DNA of 64,000 bases from Streptomyces cellulosae (GCA_014655195.1 BNBH01000008.1:124001-188000); one strand, 5' to 3'. Shown: positions 42,467 to 51,738, numbered from the stretch's first letter. Notes: a model not told the origin generated them from the sequence alone. Numbers and translations are program-made.

Positions 42467-42820
42467 GTGGGCGGGAGCGACCCTTCGGGCCGGCTGGTAC
42501 GGCCGTTCACCCTGACCGGGGGCCGCACCCGGCCGAGCCGTGCCGACTTCACGCTCATCACGACGGTGACGGCGGCGGACCCGCAGCCCGAGACGGCCAC
42601 CCGGCCGCAGCCCGAGCACACCAGGATCCTGCGGCTGTGCGCCCGTCCGATGGCGGTCGCCGAGCTGGCCGCGCGGCTCGACCTGCCGGTGAGCGTGGTC
42701 GTCATCATGCTCTGCGACCTGCTGGAGGCGGGCCGGATCACCGTCCGTCCGCCGCGTTCCGTCACCACCCCGGATCCGGACCTGCTGCAGAAAGTGAGGG
42801 AAGGCCTTGGCCGGCTCTGA
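42467..42820 (+). CDS. cvnC: Conservon DUF742 protein CvnC
   Basis: A 117-residue DUF742 protein. Family features are the start RLVRPFTLTGGRTRP and the C-terminal winged-helix-like LCARPMAVAELAARLDLPVSVVVIMLCDLLEAG. It is thought to work in the membrane-associated complex with CvnA, CvnB and CvnD. The GTG start is one base after the cvnB stop, and its 3' end overlaps cvnD by 14 bases. Confidence 0.92.
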   Translation: MGGSDPSGRLVRPFTLTGGRTRPSRADFTLITTVTAADPQPETATRPQPEHTRILRLCARPMAVAELAARLDLPVSVVVIMLCDLLEAGRITVRPPRSVTTPDPDLLQKVREGLGRL

Positions 42821-43403
42821 CACCGACGCCCGGGCGTCCGCCGACGGCGGCGCGCCCGACACGGTCAAGATCCTGATCGCCGGCGGTTTCGGCGTGGGCA
42901 AGACGACCATGGTCGGCTCGGTCAGCGAGATCAGGCCGCTGCGGACGGAAGAGCCGCTGACCGTGGCGGGCCTGGACGTCGACGACCTGGACGGCGTCGA
43001 GGAGAAACGTGTCACCACGGTGGCCATGGACTTCGGCCGCATCACCGTGTCGGACGACCTGGTGCTCTACCTGTTCGGCACGCCGGGGCAGCAGCGGTTC
43101 TGGTTCATGTGGAACGACCTGGCCCTCGGCGCGCTGGGCGCGGTGGTCCTGGTCGACGTGCGGCGGCCGAAGTCGAGTTTCGCCGCGATCGACTTCTTCG
43201 AGCGGCGGGGCATCCCGTTCGTGGTGGCCGTCAACGGCTTCCACGGCGAGCACCCGTACCCGGTGGAGGACATCCGGGAGGCGCTGACGCTGCCGGCGGA
43301 GGTGCCGGTGCTGCTGTGCGACGCGCGGGAGCGGGAGTCCTCGCGGGACGTGCTGATCGCGCTGATCGACCTGCTGATCGCGCAGGCGGCGGCCGCGAGC
43401 TGA
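42807..43403 (+). CDS. cvnD: Conservon GTP-binding protein CvnD
   Basis: A 198-residue small GTPase. G1 GGFGVGKTT is at 26-34 and G3 GTPGQ at 91-95. The G4 position reads VNGFHG, without the canonical NKxD, which is common in this family. The TTG start is supported by GAGGGAAGG just upstream inside cvnC. It acts as the signalling switch of the conservon, probably controlling antibiotic production or development in Streptomyces. A strong terminator hairpin follows. Confidence 0.93.
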   Translation: MAGSDTDARASADGGAPDTVKILIAGGFGVGKTTMVGSVSEIRPLRTEEPLTVAGLDVDDLDGVEEKRVTTVAMDFGRITVSDDLVLYLFGTPGQQRFWFMWNDLALGALGAVVLVDVRRPKSSFAAIDFFERRGIPFVVAVNGFHGEHPYPVEDIREALTLPAEVPVLLCDARERESSRDVLIALIDLLIAQAAAAS

Positions 43404-43429
43404 GCCCGCGGGGTGCCGAGAGTCGAGCC

Positions 43430-43465
43430 CGCGGGGTGCGGCGGACCGTTCCGCCGCACCCCGCG
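43430..43465. terminator. Bidirectional terminator hairpin
   Basis: A 15-bp perfect GC-rich stem (43430-43444 with 43451-43465) and a six-base loop, between the convergent cvnD and osmoprotectant binding-protein genes. Confidence 0.8.
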
Positions 43466-43472
43466 ACGGGTC

Positions 43473-44429
43473 TCAGACGAGTCCGGCGGACTTCAGCCAG
43501 GCCTTGGCGACGTCCAGCGGGTCCTTCTTCTCCAGCTGCACCTGGGCGTCCAGGTCGAGCAGCGTCTCGGTGTCCAGCTTCGCGGAGACCGCGTTCAGCG
43601 CCTCGACGCCTTCCTCCGGCAGCGCGTCCTTGCGGACCAGCGGGGTGACGTTGGCGTACCCGAAGAGGTTCTCCGGGTCCTTCAGGACGACGAACTTCTC
43701 CTTGACGATGGTCGGGTCCGTGGTGAACACGTCCGCCGCCTGGACCTCGTTCTGCGCGAGGGCCGCCTGGGTGAGCGGGCCGCCCGCGTCCAGCGCCTTG
43801 AAGTTCTTGAACTTCAGCCCGTAGACCGCCTCCAGGCCCTTGAGGCCCTGCTGCCTGGTCTGGAACTCGGGCGAGCCGCCGATCACCAGCTGGGGTGCGG
43901 CCTCCTTGAGGTCGGCGAGCGTGGACTCGGCGGTGAGGCCGTACTTCTTCGCCGTCGCCGCGTTGAGGGCGACCGAGTCCTTGTCCTCGGCGGGCGAGGA
44001 CTCCAGCAGGGTGAGCTGCTTGTCCAGCTTGGCCTTGACCGCCGTGTTGACCGCGTCGGCGGAGGTCTGCTCGGCCTTCTCGTCGAGATAGGCGAGGAGG
44101 GAGCCGTTGTACTCGGGAAGGACCGTCACCGAGCCGTTCCTCATCAGGCCGTAGGTGGTCTCACGGCTGCCGATGTTGTGCTTGTAGGTGACCTTGAGGC
44201 CCTTGGCGCGCAGCGCCTCGCCGTAGATGTCGGCGAGCAGGGTGGACTCGGCGAAGTTGTTCGAGCCGACGACGACCGTGCCCGCCTCCGCCTTGTCGCC
44301 GTCGAGCGGGTTGTCGGAGGTGTCCCCGGAGGAACATCCCGTGAGCAGCGCCGCCGCGGCGGCGAGCGCGACCGCCGCCGCGCCGTGGTGCCTCGTCCTC
44401 GATCTGCTGCTCTTCGCCGTAGAAGTCAT
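43473..44429 (-). CDS. Osmoprotectant ABC transporter binding lipoprotein (OpuCC/ProX-like)
   Basis: A 318-residue lipoprotein: signal peptide with lipobox LLTGC (Cys about 32), then an OpuAC/OsmX-type ligand domain (VVVGSNNFAESTLLADIYGEAL, RNGSVTVLPEYNGSLLAYL, VFTTDP). Such proteins bind glycine betaine, choline or related quaternary amines. It is the last gene of a four-gene reverse operon, 75 bases after the second permease. Confidence 0.9.
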   Translation of the reverse strand: MTSTAKSSRSRTRHHGAAAVALAAAAALLTGCSSGDTSDNPLDGDKAEAGTVVVGSNNFAESTLLADIYGEALRAKGLKVTYKHNIGSRETTYGLMRNGSVTVLPEYNGSLLAYLDEKAEQTSADAVNTAVKAKLDKQLTLLESSPAEDKDSVALNAATAKKYGLTAESTLADLKEAAPQLVIGGSPEFQTRQQGLKGLEAVYGLKFKNFKALDAGGPLTQAALAQNEVQAADVFTTDPTIVKEKFVVLKDPENLFGYANVTPLVRKDALPEEGVEALNAVSAKLDTETLLDLDAQVQLEKKDPLDVAKAWLKSAGLV

Positions 44430-44504
44430 TCACCGATCCAATCCAGCCGTCCGACGCCCGGTCAAGGACGCCAGGGTCACATTTGTCGTACAACTGATCG
44501 AATG

Positions 44505-45170
44505 TCAGCGGCGGCGCACCCCGGGCGACACCGCGAACCGCCCCACGGCCCAGAAGAGCGCGAGCGTGATGAGGGCGAGGACCGCCACCAGCGTCGCCCC
44601 GCCGACGACCTTCTCGTAGTCGCGCTGGTAGAGGCCGTCGACGACGTACCGGCCCAGTCCGCCGAGGCTGACGTAGGCGCCGATGGTGGCCGTGGACACG
44701 ATCTGGACGGCGGCGGACCTCAGGCCGCTGAGGATCAGCGGGAGCGCCACCGGCACCTCCACCCGGAACAGGATTCCGGGCTCGGGCATGCCCATCCCGC
44801 GCGCCGCGTCGACGGGTGCGGGATCGACGGTGCGGACCGCCTCGTACGTGGTCACCAGGATGGGCGGCACGGCGAGCACGACCAGCGGAATCATCACGGG
44901 CAGCAGACCGAAGCCGATGAGCAGCACGGAGAGCACCAGCAGGCCGAAACTGGGCAGCGCGCGGGCTGCGTTGGCGACGACGGCGATCGCGTTGCCGCCG
45001 CGTCCGGTGTGCCCGGTCAGCAGTCCGACGGGCAGGCCGACGGCCGCGGCGACCGCGAGGGCCAGGAGCGTGTACTGGACGTGTTCCAGGAAGCGGGACG
45101 GGATGCCGTCGTAGCCGTGCCAGTGGGCGCTGTCGCCGAAGAACGCCTGGACGAAGTTGAGGACGTTCAC
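44505..45170 (-). CDS. Osmoprotectant ABC transporter permease 2
   Basis: A 221-residue permease with about five membrane spans and the OpuCB/OpuCD-type EAA-like loop (DAARGMGMPEPGILFRVEVPVALPLIL). The GTG start overlaps the stop of the other permease gene (GTGA), giving translational coupling. Both permeases together form the channel for the ATPase encoded first in the operon. Confidence 0.9.
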   Translation of the reverse strand: MNVLNFVQAFFGDSAHWHGYDGIPSRFLEHVQYTLLALAVAAAVGLPVGLLTGHTGRGGNAIAVVANAARALPSFGLLVLSVLLIGFGLLPVMIPLVVLAVPPILVTTYEAVRTVDPAPVDAARGMGMPEPGILFRVEVPVALPLILSGLRSAAVQIVSTATIGAYVSLGGLGRYVVDGLYQRDYEKVVGGATLVAVLALITLALFWAVGRFAVSPGVRRR

Positions 45171-45865
45171 CGGGCGGCGCCCTTCGTGAGGAGTTCCTCG
45201 TGCGGGGCGGCGGTCCGCTCCCGTCCGGAGCGGGGCATCCACGGGGTCAGCACGCGGCGCAGGGCGACCAGCGCGACGTCGCACAGGACCGCGAGGAGCG
45301 CCGTCGTCAGCACGGCGTTCGCCGCGAGTTCGGGCCGGTCGTACTTCAGCCCGGCGGCCATCAGGTTGCCGAGGGCGCCCTGGTTGCCGATGAGGGCGCC
45401 GACGCTCACCAGGGAGATGCTGGACGCGGTGGCGACCCGCAGTCCCGCGATGATCGCGGGCGCGGCGATCGGCAACTGCACCTGCAGATAACGCCGTACA
45501 GGGCCGAAGCCCATGGCGGTGGCAGCCGAGAGCGTCTCGTCCGGCACCGAGCGCACACCGTCGGCGATCGCCGGTACCAGCACGACCAGGCTGTAGAGGG
45601 CGAGCGGGATCATCACGGTCAGCTCGGTCTGGCCGGTGTAGTCGATGAGGACGACGAAGAAGGCGAGGGAGGGCACCGCGTAGAGGATGGTCGTCAGGCC
45701 GAGCACCGGCGGGTACAGCCAGCGGAACCGGTCGCACAGCAGCGCCAGCGGCAGGGCGAGCAGCAGGCCCGCGGCCACCGGCAGCAGGGCCTCGCGCAGA
45801 TGCATCCCGATCAGGCCCGTCCAGGTGTTCTGGAGGTCGCTGGGGATGTCGAAGAAGCCGTTCAT
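45167..45865 (-). CDS. Osmoprotectant ABC transporter permease 1
   Basis: A 232-residue permease similar in plan to its partner (SAATAMGFGPVRRYLQVQLPIAAPAII in the coupling loop). The ATG at 45865 overlaps the ATPase stop (ATGA). Four to five membrane spans are visible. The C-terminal ~25 residues are hydrophilic. Confidence 0.9.
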   Translation of the reverse strand: MNGFFDIPSDLQNTWTGLIGMHLREALLPVAAGLLLALPLALLCDRFRWLYPPVLGLTTILYAVPSLAFFVVLIDYTGQTELTVMIPLALYSLVVLVPAIADGVRSVPDETLSAATAMGFGPVRRYLQVQLPIAAPAIIAGLRVATASSISLVSVGALIGNQGALGNLMAAGLKYDRPELAANAVLTTALLAVLCDVALVALRRVLTPWMPRSGRERTAAPHEELLTKGAAR

Positions 45866-46995
45866 CCGGCGACCTTCTCGTCCTCGCCGCGCGCCGGGTC
45901 CTCGCCCGCATCCGGTTCCGCGTGGGTGTGCGCGGCGCGGATGGCCTCACCGATGGTCTGCTGGGAGACCACGCCGGTCACCTTGCCGTCCGCGTCGACG
46001 GCGACCGCCCAGCCGGTGGGCGAGAGGACCGCGCAGTCGAGGGCGGCCCGCAGCGAGTCGACGCCGGGCCGGAACGGCCGCCCGTACGACAGCAGCCGGT
46101 CACCGTCGCTCCCCCGCTCCCGCCAGCCGCGCGGGCGGCCGTCGACGTCGGTCACCAGCAGATACGGCGCCTCCACGGCGGCGAGGCGTTCCGCGGGCGC
46201 GTCGGCCGGGACCACCGCGTCGGTGGTCAGCTCCAGCGCGTCCGAGGTGTAGAAGGACAGCCGGCGGATACCGCGGTCGGCGCCGAGGAAGTCCTCGACG
46301 AAGGCGTCCGCCGGGTTCGACAGCAGCTCGGCGGGCGGCGCGTACTGGGCGAGCCGGCCGCCCTCGCGCAGCACGGCGACCATGGTGCCGAGCCTGATGG
46401 CCTCGTCGATGTCGTGGGTGACGAAGACGATGGTCTTGCCCAGCTCGTCCTGGAGGCGCAGCAGTTCGTCCTGGAGTCCCTTGCGCACCACCGGGTCGAC
46501 GGCCGAGAACGGCTCGTCCATCAGCAGCACCGGCGGGTCCGCGGCGAGCGCCCGCGCCACCCCGACGCGCTGCTGCTGGCCACCGGACAGCTGGTACGGG
46601 TAGCGCCTGGCGAGGGAGGCGTCCAGCCCCACCCTCTCCATGAGTTCCGCCGCCCGCTCCCGCGCGCGCTGCTTGCCCCAGCCGAGCATGCGGGGCACGG
46701 TCGCGATGTTGTCGGCGATGGTGCGGTGCTGGAAGAGGCCCGCGTTCTGGATGACGTACCCCATGTTGCGGCGCAGGGTCGTCACCGGCTGGTGCTGGAC
46801 GTCCTCGCCGTCGAGGAGGATCGTGCCCTCGGTGGGCTCGACCATCCGGTTGATCATGCGGAGGGTGGTGGTCTTGCCGCAGCCCGAGGGGCCGACGAGG
46901 ACGGTGATCGAGCGGTCGGGGATCTCCAGCGACAGCCGGTCGACCGCCACCGTGCCGTCCGGGTACCGCTTCGTGACTGAGTCGATCCGTATCAA
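45862..46995 (-). CDS. Osmoprotectant ABC transporter ATP-binding protein with C-terminal CBS region
   Basis: A 377-residue ATPase of the OpuCA/ProV type: Walker A GPSGCGKTT (about 34-42), signature LSGGQQQR, Walker B VLLMDEPF and the switch region FVTHD. The last ~110 residues (PYLLVTDVDGRPRGW, GWAVAVDADGKVTGVVSQQ) look like a CBS-type sensor that in such transporters responds to ionic strength. The TTG start is the only one giving the family N-terminus IRIDSVTKRYPDG. It opens the operon and is divergent from the two-component system. Confidence 0.9.
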   Translation of the reverse strand: MIRIDSVTKRYPDGTVAVDRLSLEIPDRSITVLVGPSGCGKTTTLRMINRMVEPTEGTILLDGEDVQHQPVTTLRRNMGYVIQNAGLFQHRTIADNIATVPRMLGWGKQRARERAAELMERVGLDASLARRYPYQLSGGQQQRVGVARALAADPPVLLMDEPFSAVDPVVRKGLQDELLRLQDELGKTIVFVTHDIDEAIRLGTMVAVLREGGRLAQYAPPAELLSNPADAFVEDFLGADRGIRRLSFYTSDALELTTDAVVPADAPAERLAAVEAPYLLVTDVDGRPRGWRERGSDGDRLLSYGRPFRPGVDSLRAALDCAVLSPTGWAVAVDADGKVTGVVSQQTIGEAIRAAHTHAEPDAGEDPARGEDEKVAG

Positions 46996-47269
46996 GACGC
47001 CGCTTGCCCTTCGGGTGGCAGAAGATGGTCGGCCAAGGTCGACCGCGCCGTGTGCCGGTCGAGTGTAGACGTCGGCACCGACGGGGCCCCGGGGAAATGC
47101 GCGGGACCCCGGCGTCGGGGCGGCCGGGGCCACGCCGCCACCTGCCCGGATCGCGGCGGGTCAAACCACCTTCTCCGACCTGACGGGGCGTCGGGCGTCT
47201 TTCGGCTTCCTGTCGGTTCGCTGTCGATCGCATCCCGGTCGTGCAGCGGCCTCGGGCGGGAGGGGTGCG

Positions 47270-47977
47270 GTGGCGCAGTATGGGCGGGTGGACAGAGTGC
47301 GACTGCTCGTGGTGGACGACGACCCTCCGATAGCCGACCTGGTGGCGACGGTCGCCCGGTACGAGGGGTGGGAGGCGGTCACCGCCCACACCGGCGAGGA
47401 GGCGCTGCGTCGCGCGGACGTGTTCCGCCCGGACATCGTGGTGCTCGACCTGATGCTGCCGGACGTCGACGGCTTCGGCGTGCTGGACGGGCTGCGCCGC
47501 TCCGGGCGGATGGTGCCGGTGGTGTTCCTCACCGCGCGGGACGGGGTCGCCGACCGGGTGGCGGGCCTGACCCGGGGCGGGGACGACTACCTGGTGAAGC
47601 CGTTCGCGGTCGAGGAGCTGATGGCGCGCCTGCGGACGGTCCTGCGGCGCAGCACGGGTCCGGATTTCCCCCGCTCGGTGCTGCGCGTGGGCGATCTGAC
47701 GATGGACGAGGACACCCGGGAGGTGCGGCGCGGCGAGCATCTGCTGGCGCTCACCCCGACCGAGTACGAGGTGCTGCGGTACCTGATGCGCCGCTCGCCC
47801 ACCGTGCTGACGAAGGCGCAGATCCTCGACCATGTGTGGGAGTACGGCTTCGGCGGCCGGTCCAACGTGGTGGAGCTGGTGGTCAGCCGGCTGCGGCGCA
47901 AGCTGGACGCGACCGGCGCGCCGCTGATCCGGACCGTGCGGGGCTTCGGGTACGTGATCCGTCAGGCGGGCGAGTGA
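47270..47977 (+). CDS. OmpR-family response regulator, two-component system 1
   Basis: A 235-residue regulator: receiver domain with acidic pocket DDDP (16-19), phosphoacceptor Asp60 in VVLDLMLPDVDG and conserved Lys in YLVKPF, then an OmpR/PhoB winged helix (LALTPTEYEVLRYLM, TVRGFGYVIR). GTG 47270 is favoured by GGAGG six bases upstream; GTG 47288 is also possible. Its stop overlaps the kinase GTG (GTGA). Target genes are unknown. Confidence 0.9.
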   Translation: MAQYGRVDRVRLLVVDDDPPIADLVATVARYEGWEAVTAHTGEEALRRADVFRPDIVVLDLMLPDVDGFGVLDGLRRSGRMVPVVFLTARDGVADRVAGLTRGGDDYLVKPFAVEELMARLRTVLRRSTGPDFPRSVLRVGDLTMDEDTREVRRGEHLLALTPTEYEVLRYLMRRSPTVLTKAQILDHVWEYGFGGRSNVVELVVSRLRRKLDATGAPLIRTVRGFGYVIRQAGE

Positions 47978-49428
47978 GGGCGGCCGCCCGGCGGCTGCGG
48001 GACACCTACCGGCGGATGCGGCTCGGCACCCGCCTGGCGCTGGGTCTCGGGGTGCTGTCGCTCGCGGTGTTCGCGGTCGTCGGCACGGCCCTCACCGCCT
48101 ACATGCGGGACTATCTCGAGCAGCAGCTCGGCGAGCAGCTGAAGCTCATCCAGACCGTGCAGGCCAAGGACGCGGCGGCGCACGGCACGGTGCGGCGCAA
48201 GCCGTACTACGGCTGGTACACGGCGGTGTACGACGTCAGCGGCGGCTCGGTCGCGCTGCGCCGGCCGGCCGATGTGCCCGAGGACACCCGGCCGCTGGCC
48301 GAACTGGCGCGGGCGATGGCCCACTCCGACACGGAGCTGATGCGCACGGCGCGGATCGAGGGGGAGGGCACGTACCGGCTGCGCGGCTGCGAGGTGGAGC
48401 CGGGGGTGGTGCTGGTGAGCGCGGCCCCGGTGGAGGACGTGGAGAAGACCGTCGAACGGCTGGTCACCGTGCAGGTGGTGGTGTTCGCGCTGGCCCTGAT
48501 GGCGCTGGTGGTGTTCGGGCGGCGGATGCTGCGGCGCGGGCTGAAGCCGCTGAGCGACATGGCGCACACCGCGCACGGCATCACGTCGCACGATCTGACC
48601 GAGTCCGCGGCCCGGCTTCCGCTCCGCGCGGACGGACGCGACGGCGGACGCGAAGTGGCCGAGCTGCGCACGGCGTTCAACACGATGCTGGAGCACATCG
48701 ACGATTCCCTCGCCGTCCGCGCGGAGGCGGAGCTGCGGCTGCGCCGCTTCGCCGCGGACGCCTCGCACGAGCTGCGCACCCCGCTGATGTCGGTGCGCGG
48801 CTACGCGGACCTCTTCCAGTACGCGGCCGCGAACGAACCCGCCGAGCGGGAGAAGCACTTGGCGCGGCTGCGCGCGGAGGCGGCACGGATGGGCATTCTG
48901 CTGGACGACCTGCTGCTGCTCGCCCGGCTGGACGCGGCGGAGGTGGAGGCGCCGCTGCGGACGGAGGTCACGGACCTGAGGGAGCTGGCGCAGCAGGCGG
49001 CGGACGCGTTCCGTGCGGGCCGCCCGACGCATCCGCTCACGGTGACGGACCGCGCCACCGGGCCGCTGGTCCTGCGCCTCGACCCCCAGCGCATACGCCA
49101 GGTGCTGGACAACCTGCTCGCCAACGCCGCCGTGCACACCCCGCCCGGCACCCCGGTGACCGTGGCACTCGAGGCCACCGCCGGCGCGGCCCTGGTACGG
49201 GTCACCGACGCGGGTCCCGGCATCCCGGCGGACCACCGGGACCGGGTCTTCGACCGCTTCTACCGCGTCGACAAGGCCCGCACCCGCGACCGCGGCGGCA
49301 GCGGCCTCGGCCTGGCGGTCGCCCGCTCCCTGGTCCGCGCGCACGGCGGCGACATCGGCCTGACGAGCAGGCCGGGCGCGACGGTGTTCACGGTGCGTTT
49401 GCCGTCCCGGGGTCTTACGGAGGTGTGA
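47974..49428 (+). CDS. Sensor histidine kinase, two-component system 1
   Basis: A 484-residue kinase: TM about 24-45, an extracytoplasmic domain (about 46-160), TM about 165-185, HAMP, a dimerisation/phosphorylation domain with His265 in DASHELRTPL, and an ATPase domain with N-box DNLLANAAVHTP, G1 DAGPGIP and G2 GSGLGL. All catalytic motifs are complete. It pairs with the regulator upstream by overlapping genes. The layout resembles TcrY/PrrB-type kinases; the signal is unknown. Confidence 0.92.
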   Translation: MRAAARRLRDTYRRMRLGTRLALGLGVLSLAVFAVVGTALTAYMRDYLEQQLGEQLKLIQTVQAKDAAAHGTVRRKPYYGWYTAVYDVSGGSVALRRPADVPEDTRPLAELARAMAHSDTELMRTARIEGEGTYRLRGCEVEPGVVLVSAAPVEDVEKTVERLVTVQVVVFALALMALVVFGRRMLRRGLKPLSDMAHTAHGITSHDLTESAARLPLRADGRDGGREVAELRTAFNTMLEHIDDSLAVRAEAELRLRRFAADASHELRTPLMSVRGYADLFQYAAANEPAEREKHLARLRAEAARMGILLDDLLLLARLDAAEVEAPLRTEVTDLRELAQQAADAFRAGRPTHPLTVTDRATGPLVLRLDPQRIRQVLDNLLANAAVHTPPGTPVTVALEATAGAALVRVTDAGPGIPADHRDRVFDRFYRVDKARTRDRGGSGLGLAVARSLVRAHGGDIGLTSRPGATVFTVRLPSRGLTEV

Positions 49429-49480
49429 CGTACCGGGCGCGCAGCCGTCTCCGGGCCGAGGACGGGCTTAGCGTGACGCC

Positions 49481-50470
49481 ATGCGTGTGCTGGTCACCGG
49501 CGGTGCCGGTTTCATCGGATCCCATGTCGTCACGGCGCTGCGGGAGCGCGGGCACGACCCCGTGGTGTTCGACGTCCGCGCCGACCCGGCGTCGGACGTC
49601 CGCGCGCCGGACGCGGTGCGGGCAGCCCTCAGGGGCGTGGACGCGGTGTGCCACCAGGCGGCCATGGTCGGCCTGGGCACGGGCTTCTCGGACGCGCCCG
49701 AGTACGTGGCCCGCAACGACCTCGGCACGGCGGTCCTGCTGACCGCGATGGCCGAGGCGGGCGTACGGCGGCTGGTGCTGGCGGGCTCGATGGTGGTGTA
49801 CGGCGAGGGCCGCTACGAGTGCGCCGAGCACGGTGTCGTACGGCCGGGTCCGCGCGCCGAGGAGGACCTGGCGGCCGGCCGCTTCGACCCCCCGTGCCCG
49901 GTCTGCGGGGCCGCCCTCGCCCCGGGCCTGGTCGCCGAGGACGCCCCGGCCGACCCGCGCAACGTGTACGCCACGACCAAGCTGGCGCAGGAACACCTGG
50001 CCGCAGCGTGGGCCCGCGCGACGGGCGGTACGGCGGTGTCGCTGCGCTACCACAACGTGTACGGCCCCGGCATGCCCAGGGACACCCCGTACGCGGGGGT
50101 CGCGTCCTTCTTCCGCTCGGCCCTGGCCCGAGGCGAGGCCCCCCGCGTCTTCGAGGACGGCAGCCAACGCAGGGACTTCGTCCACGTGAGGGACGTGGCA
50201 TCGGCCAACGTGACAGCCCTGGAGGCGGACCCGCGGCCCGGCGCCCTCACCCCGTACAACACGGGCAGCGGCATCCCGCACACGGTAGGCGAGATGGCCC
50301 AGGCCCTGTCGAAGGCCCACGGCGGCCCCGCTCCGGTCGTCACAGGCGAATACCGCCTGGGCGACGTCCGCCACATCACGGCGGACTCGACGCGCCTGAG
50401 GACGGACCTGGGCTGGAAGCCGGAAGTCACCTTCGAGCAAGGAATGAGGGAGTTCGCCGCAGCTTCTTGA
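49481..50470 (+). CDS. NAD-dependent sugar epimerase/dehydratase with zinc-ribbon-like insert
   Basis: A 329-residue extended SDR: NAD site GGAGFIG (7-13) and catalytic Tyr163-xxx-Lys167 in YATTK. An insert before the catalytic Tyr holds Cys/His pairs (YECAEHG and PCPVCG). I recall such an insert in dTDP-L-rhamnose 4-epimerase-like enzymes, so a deoxysugar-nucleotide epimerase is likely. A GC-rich dispersed repeat follows the stop. Start ATG chosen because it gives the family N-terminus MRVLVTGG. Confidence 0.82.
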   Translation: MRVLVTGGAGFIGSHVVTALRERGHDPVVFDVRADPASDVRAPDAVRAALRGVDAVCHQAAMVGLGTGFSDAPEYVARNDLGTAVLLTAMAEAGVRRLVLAGSMVVYGEGRYECAEHGVVRPGPRAEEDLAAGRFDPPCPVCGAALAPGLVAEDAPADPRNVYATTKLAQEHLAAAWARATGGTAVSLRYHNVYGPGMPRDTPYAGVASFFRSALARGEAPRVFEDGSQRRDFVHVRDVASANVTALEADPRPGALTPYNTGSGIPHTVGEMAQALSKAHGGPAPVVTGEYRLGDVRHITADSTRLRTDLGWKPEVTFEQGMREFAAAS

Positions 50471-50490
50471 GGAACGCGGGGATCAGCACG

Positions 50491-50540
50491 CCTCAAGGGG
50501 CGCGGTGAACTCCGCGCTCAACCCCCACCGGCCCGCAGTC
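50491..50540. repeat. Dispersed intergenic repeat, copy A
   Basis: Begins CCTCAAGGGGCGCGGTGAAC and ends CACCGGCCCGCAGTC. Matches the widespread Streptomyces intergenic element with core AGGGGCGCGGGGAACTGCGC, as I recall it. Copy B lies 20 bases downstream in direct orientation. Confidence 0.6.
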
Positions 50541-50559
50541 AACCCCCCACGGCAACCCC

Positions 50560-50608
50560 CCTCAGGGGCGCGGGGAACTGCGCGACAAACCCCCGCCGGC
50601 CCGCGGCG
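50560..50608. repeat. Dispersed intergenic repeat, copy B
   Basis: Begins CCTCAGGGGCGCGGGGAACT and ends GCCGGCCCGCGGCG. Direct repeat of copy A with about 80% identity. It ends 12 bases before the convergent kinase stop and may act as a terminator between convergent genes. Confidence 0.6.
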
Positions 50609-50619
50609 AAGATGAACCC

Positions 50620-51738
50620 TCACCCCGCCAGAGGCAACGTCACCTCGAACCGACACCCACCCTCGACATTCCGCACCACCGCCCTCCCCCGATGCGCCTC
50701 CACAATCCCCCGGACGATCGCCAACCCCAACCCCGCCCCCGCCGGAGGCGTCCTCGCATCGCTCCCCCGCCACCCCGTGTCGAACACCCGAGGCAGATCC
50801 TCCTCGGGAATCCCCCCGCACCCGTCCGTCACGGACAACACAACCCCCTCCCCCGCCCGCCGCGCGGACACCGCGACCGTCCCGTCCTCCGGCGTCCGCC
50901 GGATCGCGTTCACGAGCAGATTCCCCAGCACCCGACTCATCTCCCGCCCGTCCACCTCCACCGGCACAGGCTCCACGCCGTCCCCCACGAGCCGCACCCC
51001 GTGCTCACGAGCGAGCGGATCCGCCCCGGCCAGCGCGTCACCGACAAGGTCGTACACACTCATCCGCGCGGGCGACAGCGACAACGCCCCCGCGTGAATC
51101 CGGGACAGCTCGAAAAGGTCCCCGACCATCTCGTTCAACCGCTCCACCTCCGTACGGATCTGCTTGAGGTACCGGTCGGGCTCGGCTGCCACCCCGTCCT
51201 CCAACGCCTCCGCCATGGCCCGCAGCCCCGCAAGAGGCGTCCGCAGATCATGCGAGATCCAGGCGACTAGCTCACGCCGCGAGGACTCAAGCGCCCTCTC
51301 CCGGTCCCGCGACTCCGCGAGCTTCACACTGGTGGCCTCCAACTCCCGGCTCAGCGCGGCGAATTCAGCAGTCGCCGGCCCGTCCGGGGCGGCGAAGTCC
51401 CCACCGTCCCCGAACGACCTGGCGGCCATGGCGAGTTCACGGCTCCGGGCGACAACCCACCGCCCCAGCAACAACGCGGTGACGAGCGAGACGACCGCCG
51501 CCATGGCCACCACCGTCGTCACCACACTCAGGTCGTGCGCCGACAGGAACATCGCGCGGGCGACGGCCAGCGTCCCCGCCAGCATCGCGGCGACCGCGAC
51601 GGCGGCGACGACCGCGAGGTGCGCGGTCAGCGACCGCCGGCGGATCAGCAGCAGGACGCCCGCGCCGAGCACCCCGGCCGTGGTGGCGCCGAGGAACGCG
51701 AACAGGGCGATGAGCAGAGCGTCGCGCACCACGCTCAC
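50620..51738 (-). CDS. Sensor histidine kinase, two-component system 2
   Basis: A 372-residue kinase: two membrane segments (about 5-32 and 40-60) and a third (about 70-92) with almost no extracytoplasmic loop, HAMP-like linker, His163 in WISHDLRTPL, and an ATPase domain with N-box GNLLVNAIRRTP, G1 DGCGGIP and G2 GLGLAIV. The lack of an outside domain suggests it senses something within or near the membrane. The GTG overlaps the stop of the response-regulator gene (GTGA). Confidence 0.9.
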   Translation of the reverse strand: MSVVRDALLIALFAFLGATTAGVLGAGVLLLIRRRSLTAHLAVVAAVAVAAMLAGTLAVARAMFLSAHDLSVVTTVVAMAAVVSLVTALLLGRWVVARSRELAMAARSFGDGGDFAAPDGPATAEFAALSRELEATSVKLAESRDRERALESSRRELVAWISHDLRTPLAGLRAMAEALEDGVAAEPDRYLKQIRTEVERLNEMVGDLFELSRIHAGALSLSPARMSVYDLVGDALAGADPLAREHGVRLVGDGVEPVPVEVDGREMSRVLGNLLVNAIRRTPEDGTVAVSARRAGEGVVLSVTDGCGGIPEEDLPRVFDTGWRGSDARTPPAGAGLGLAIVRGIVEAHRGRAVVRNVEGGCRFEVTLPLAG

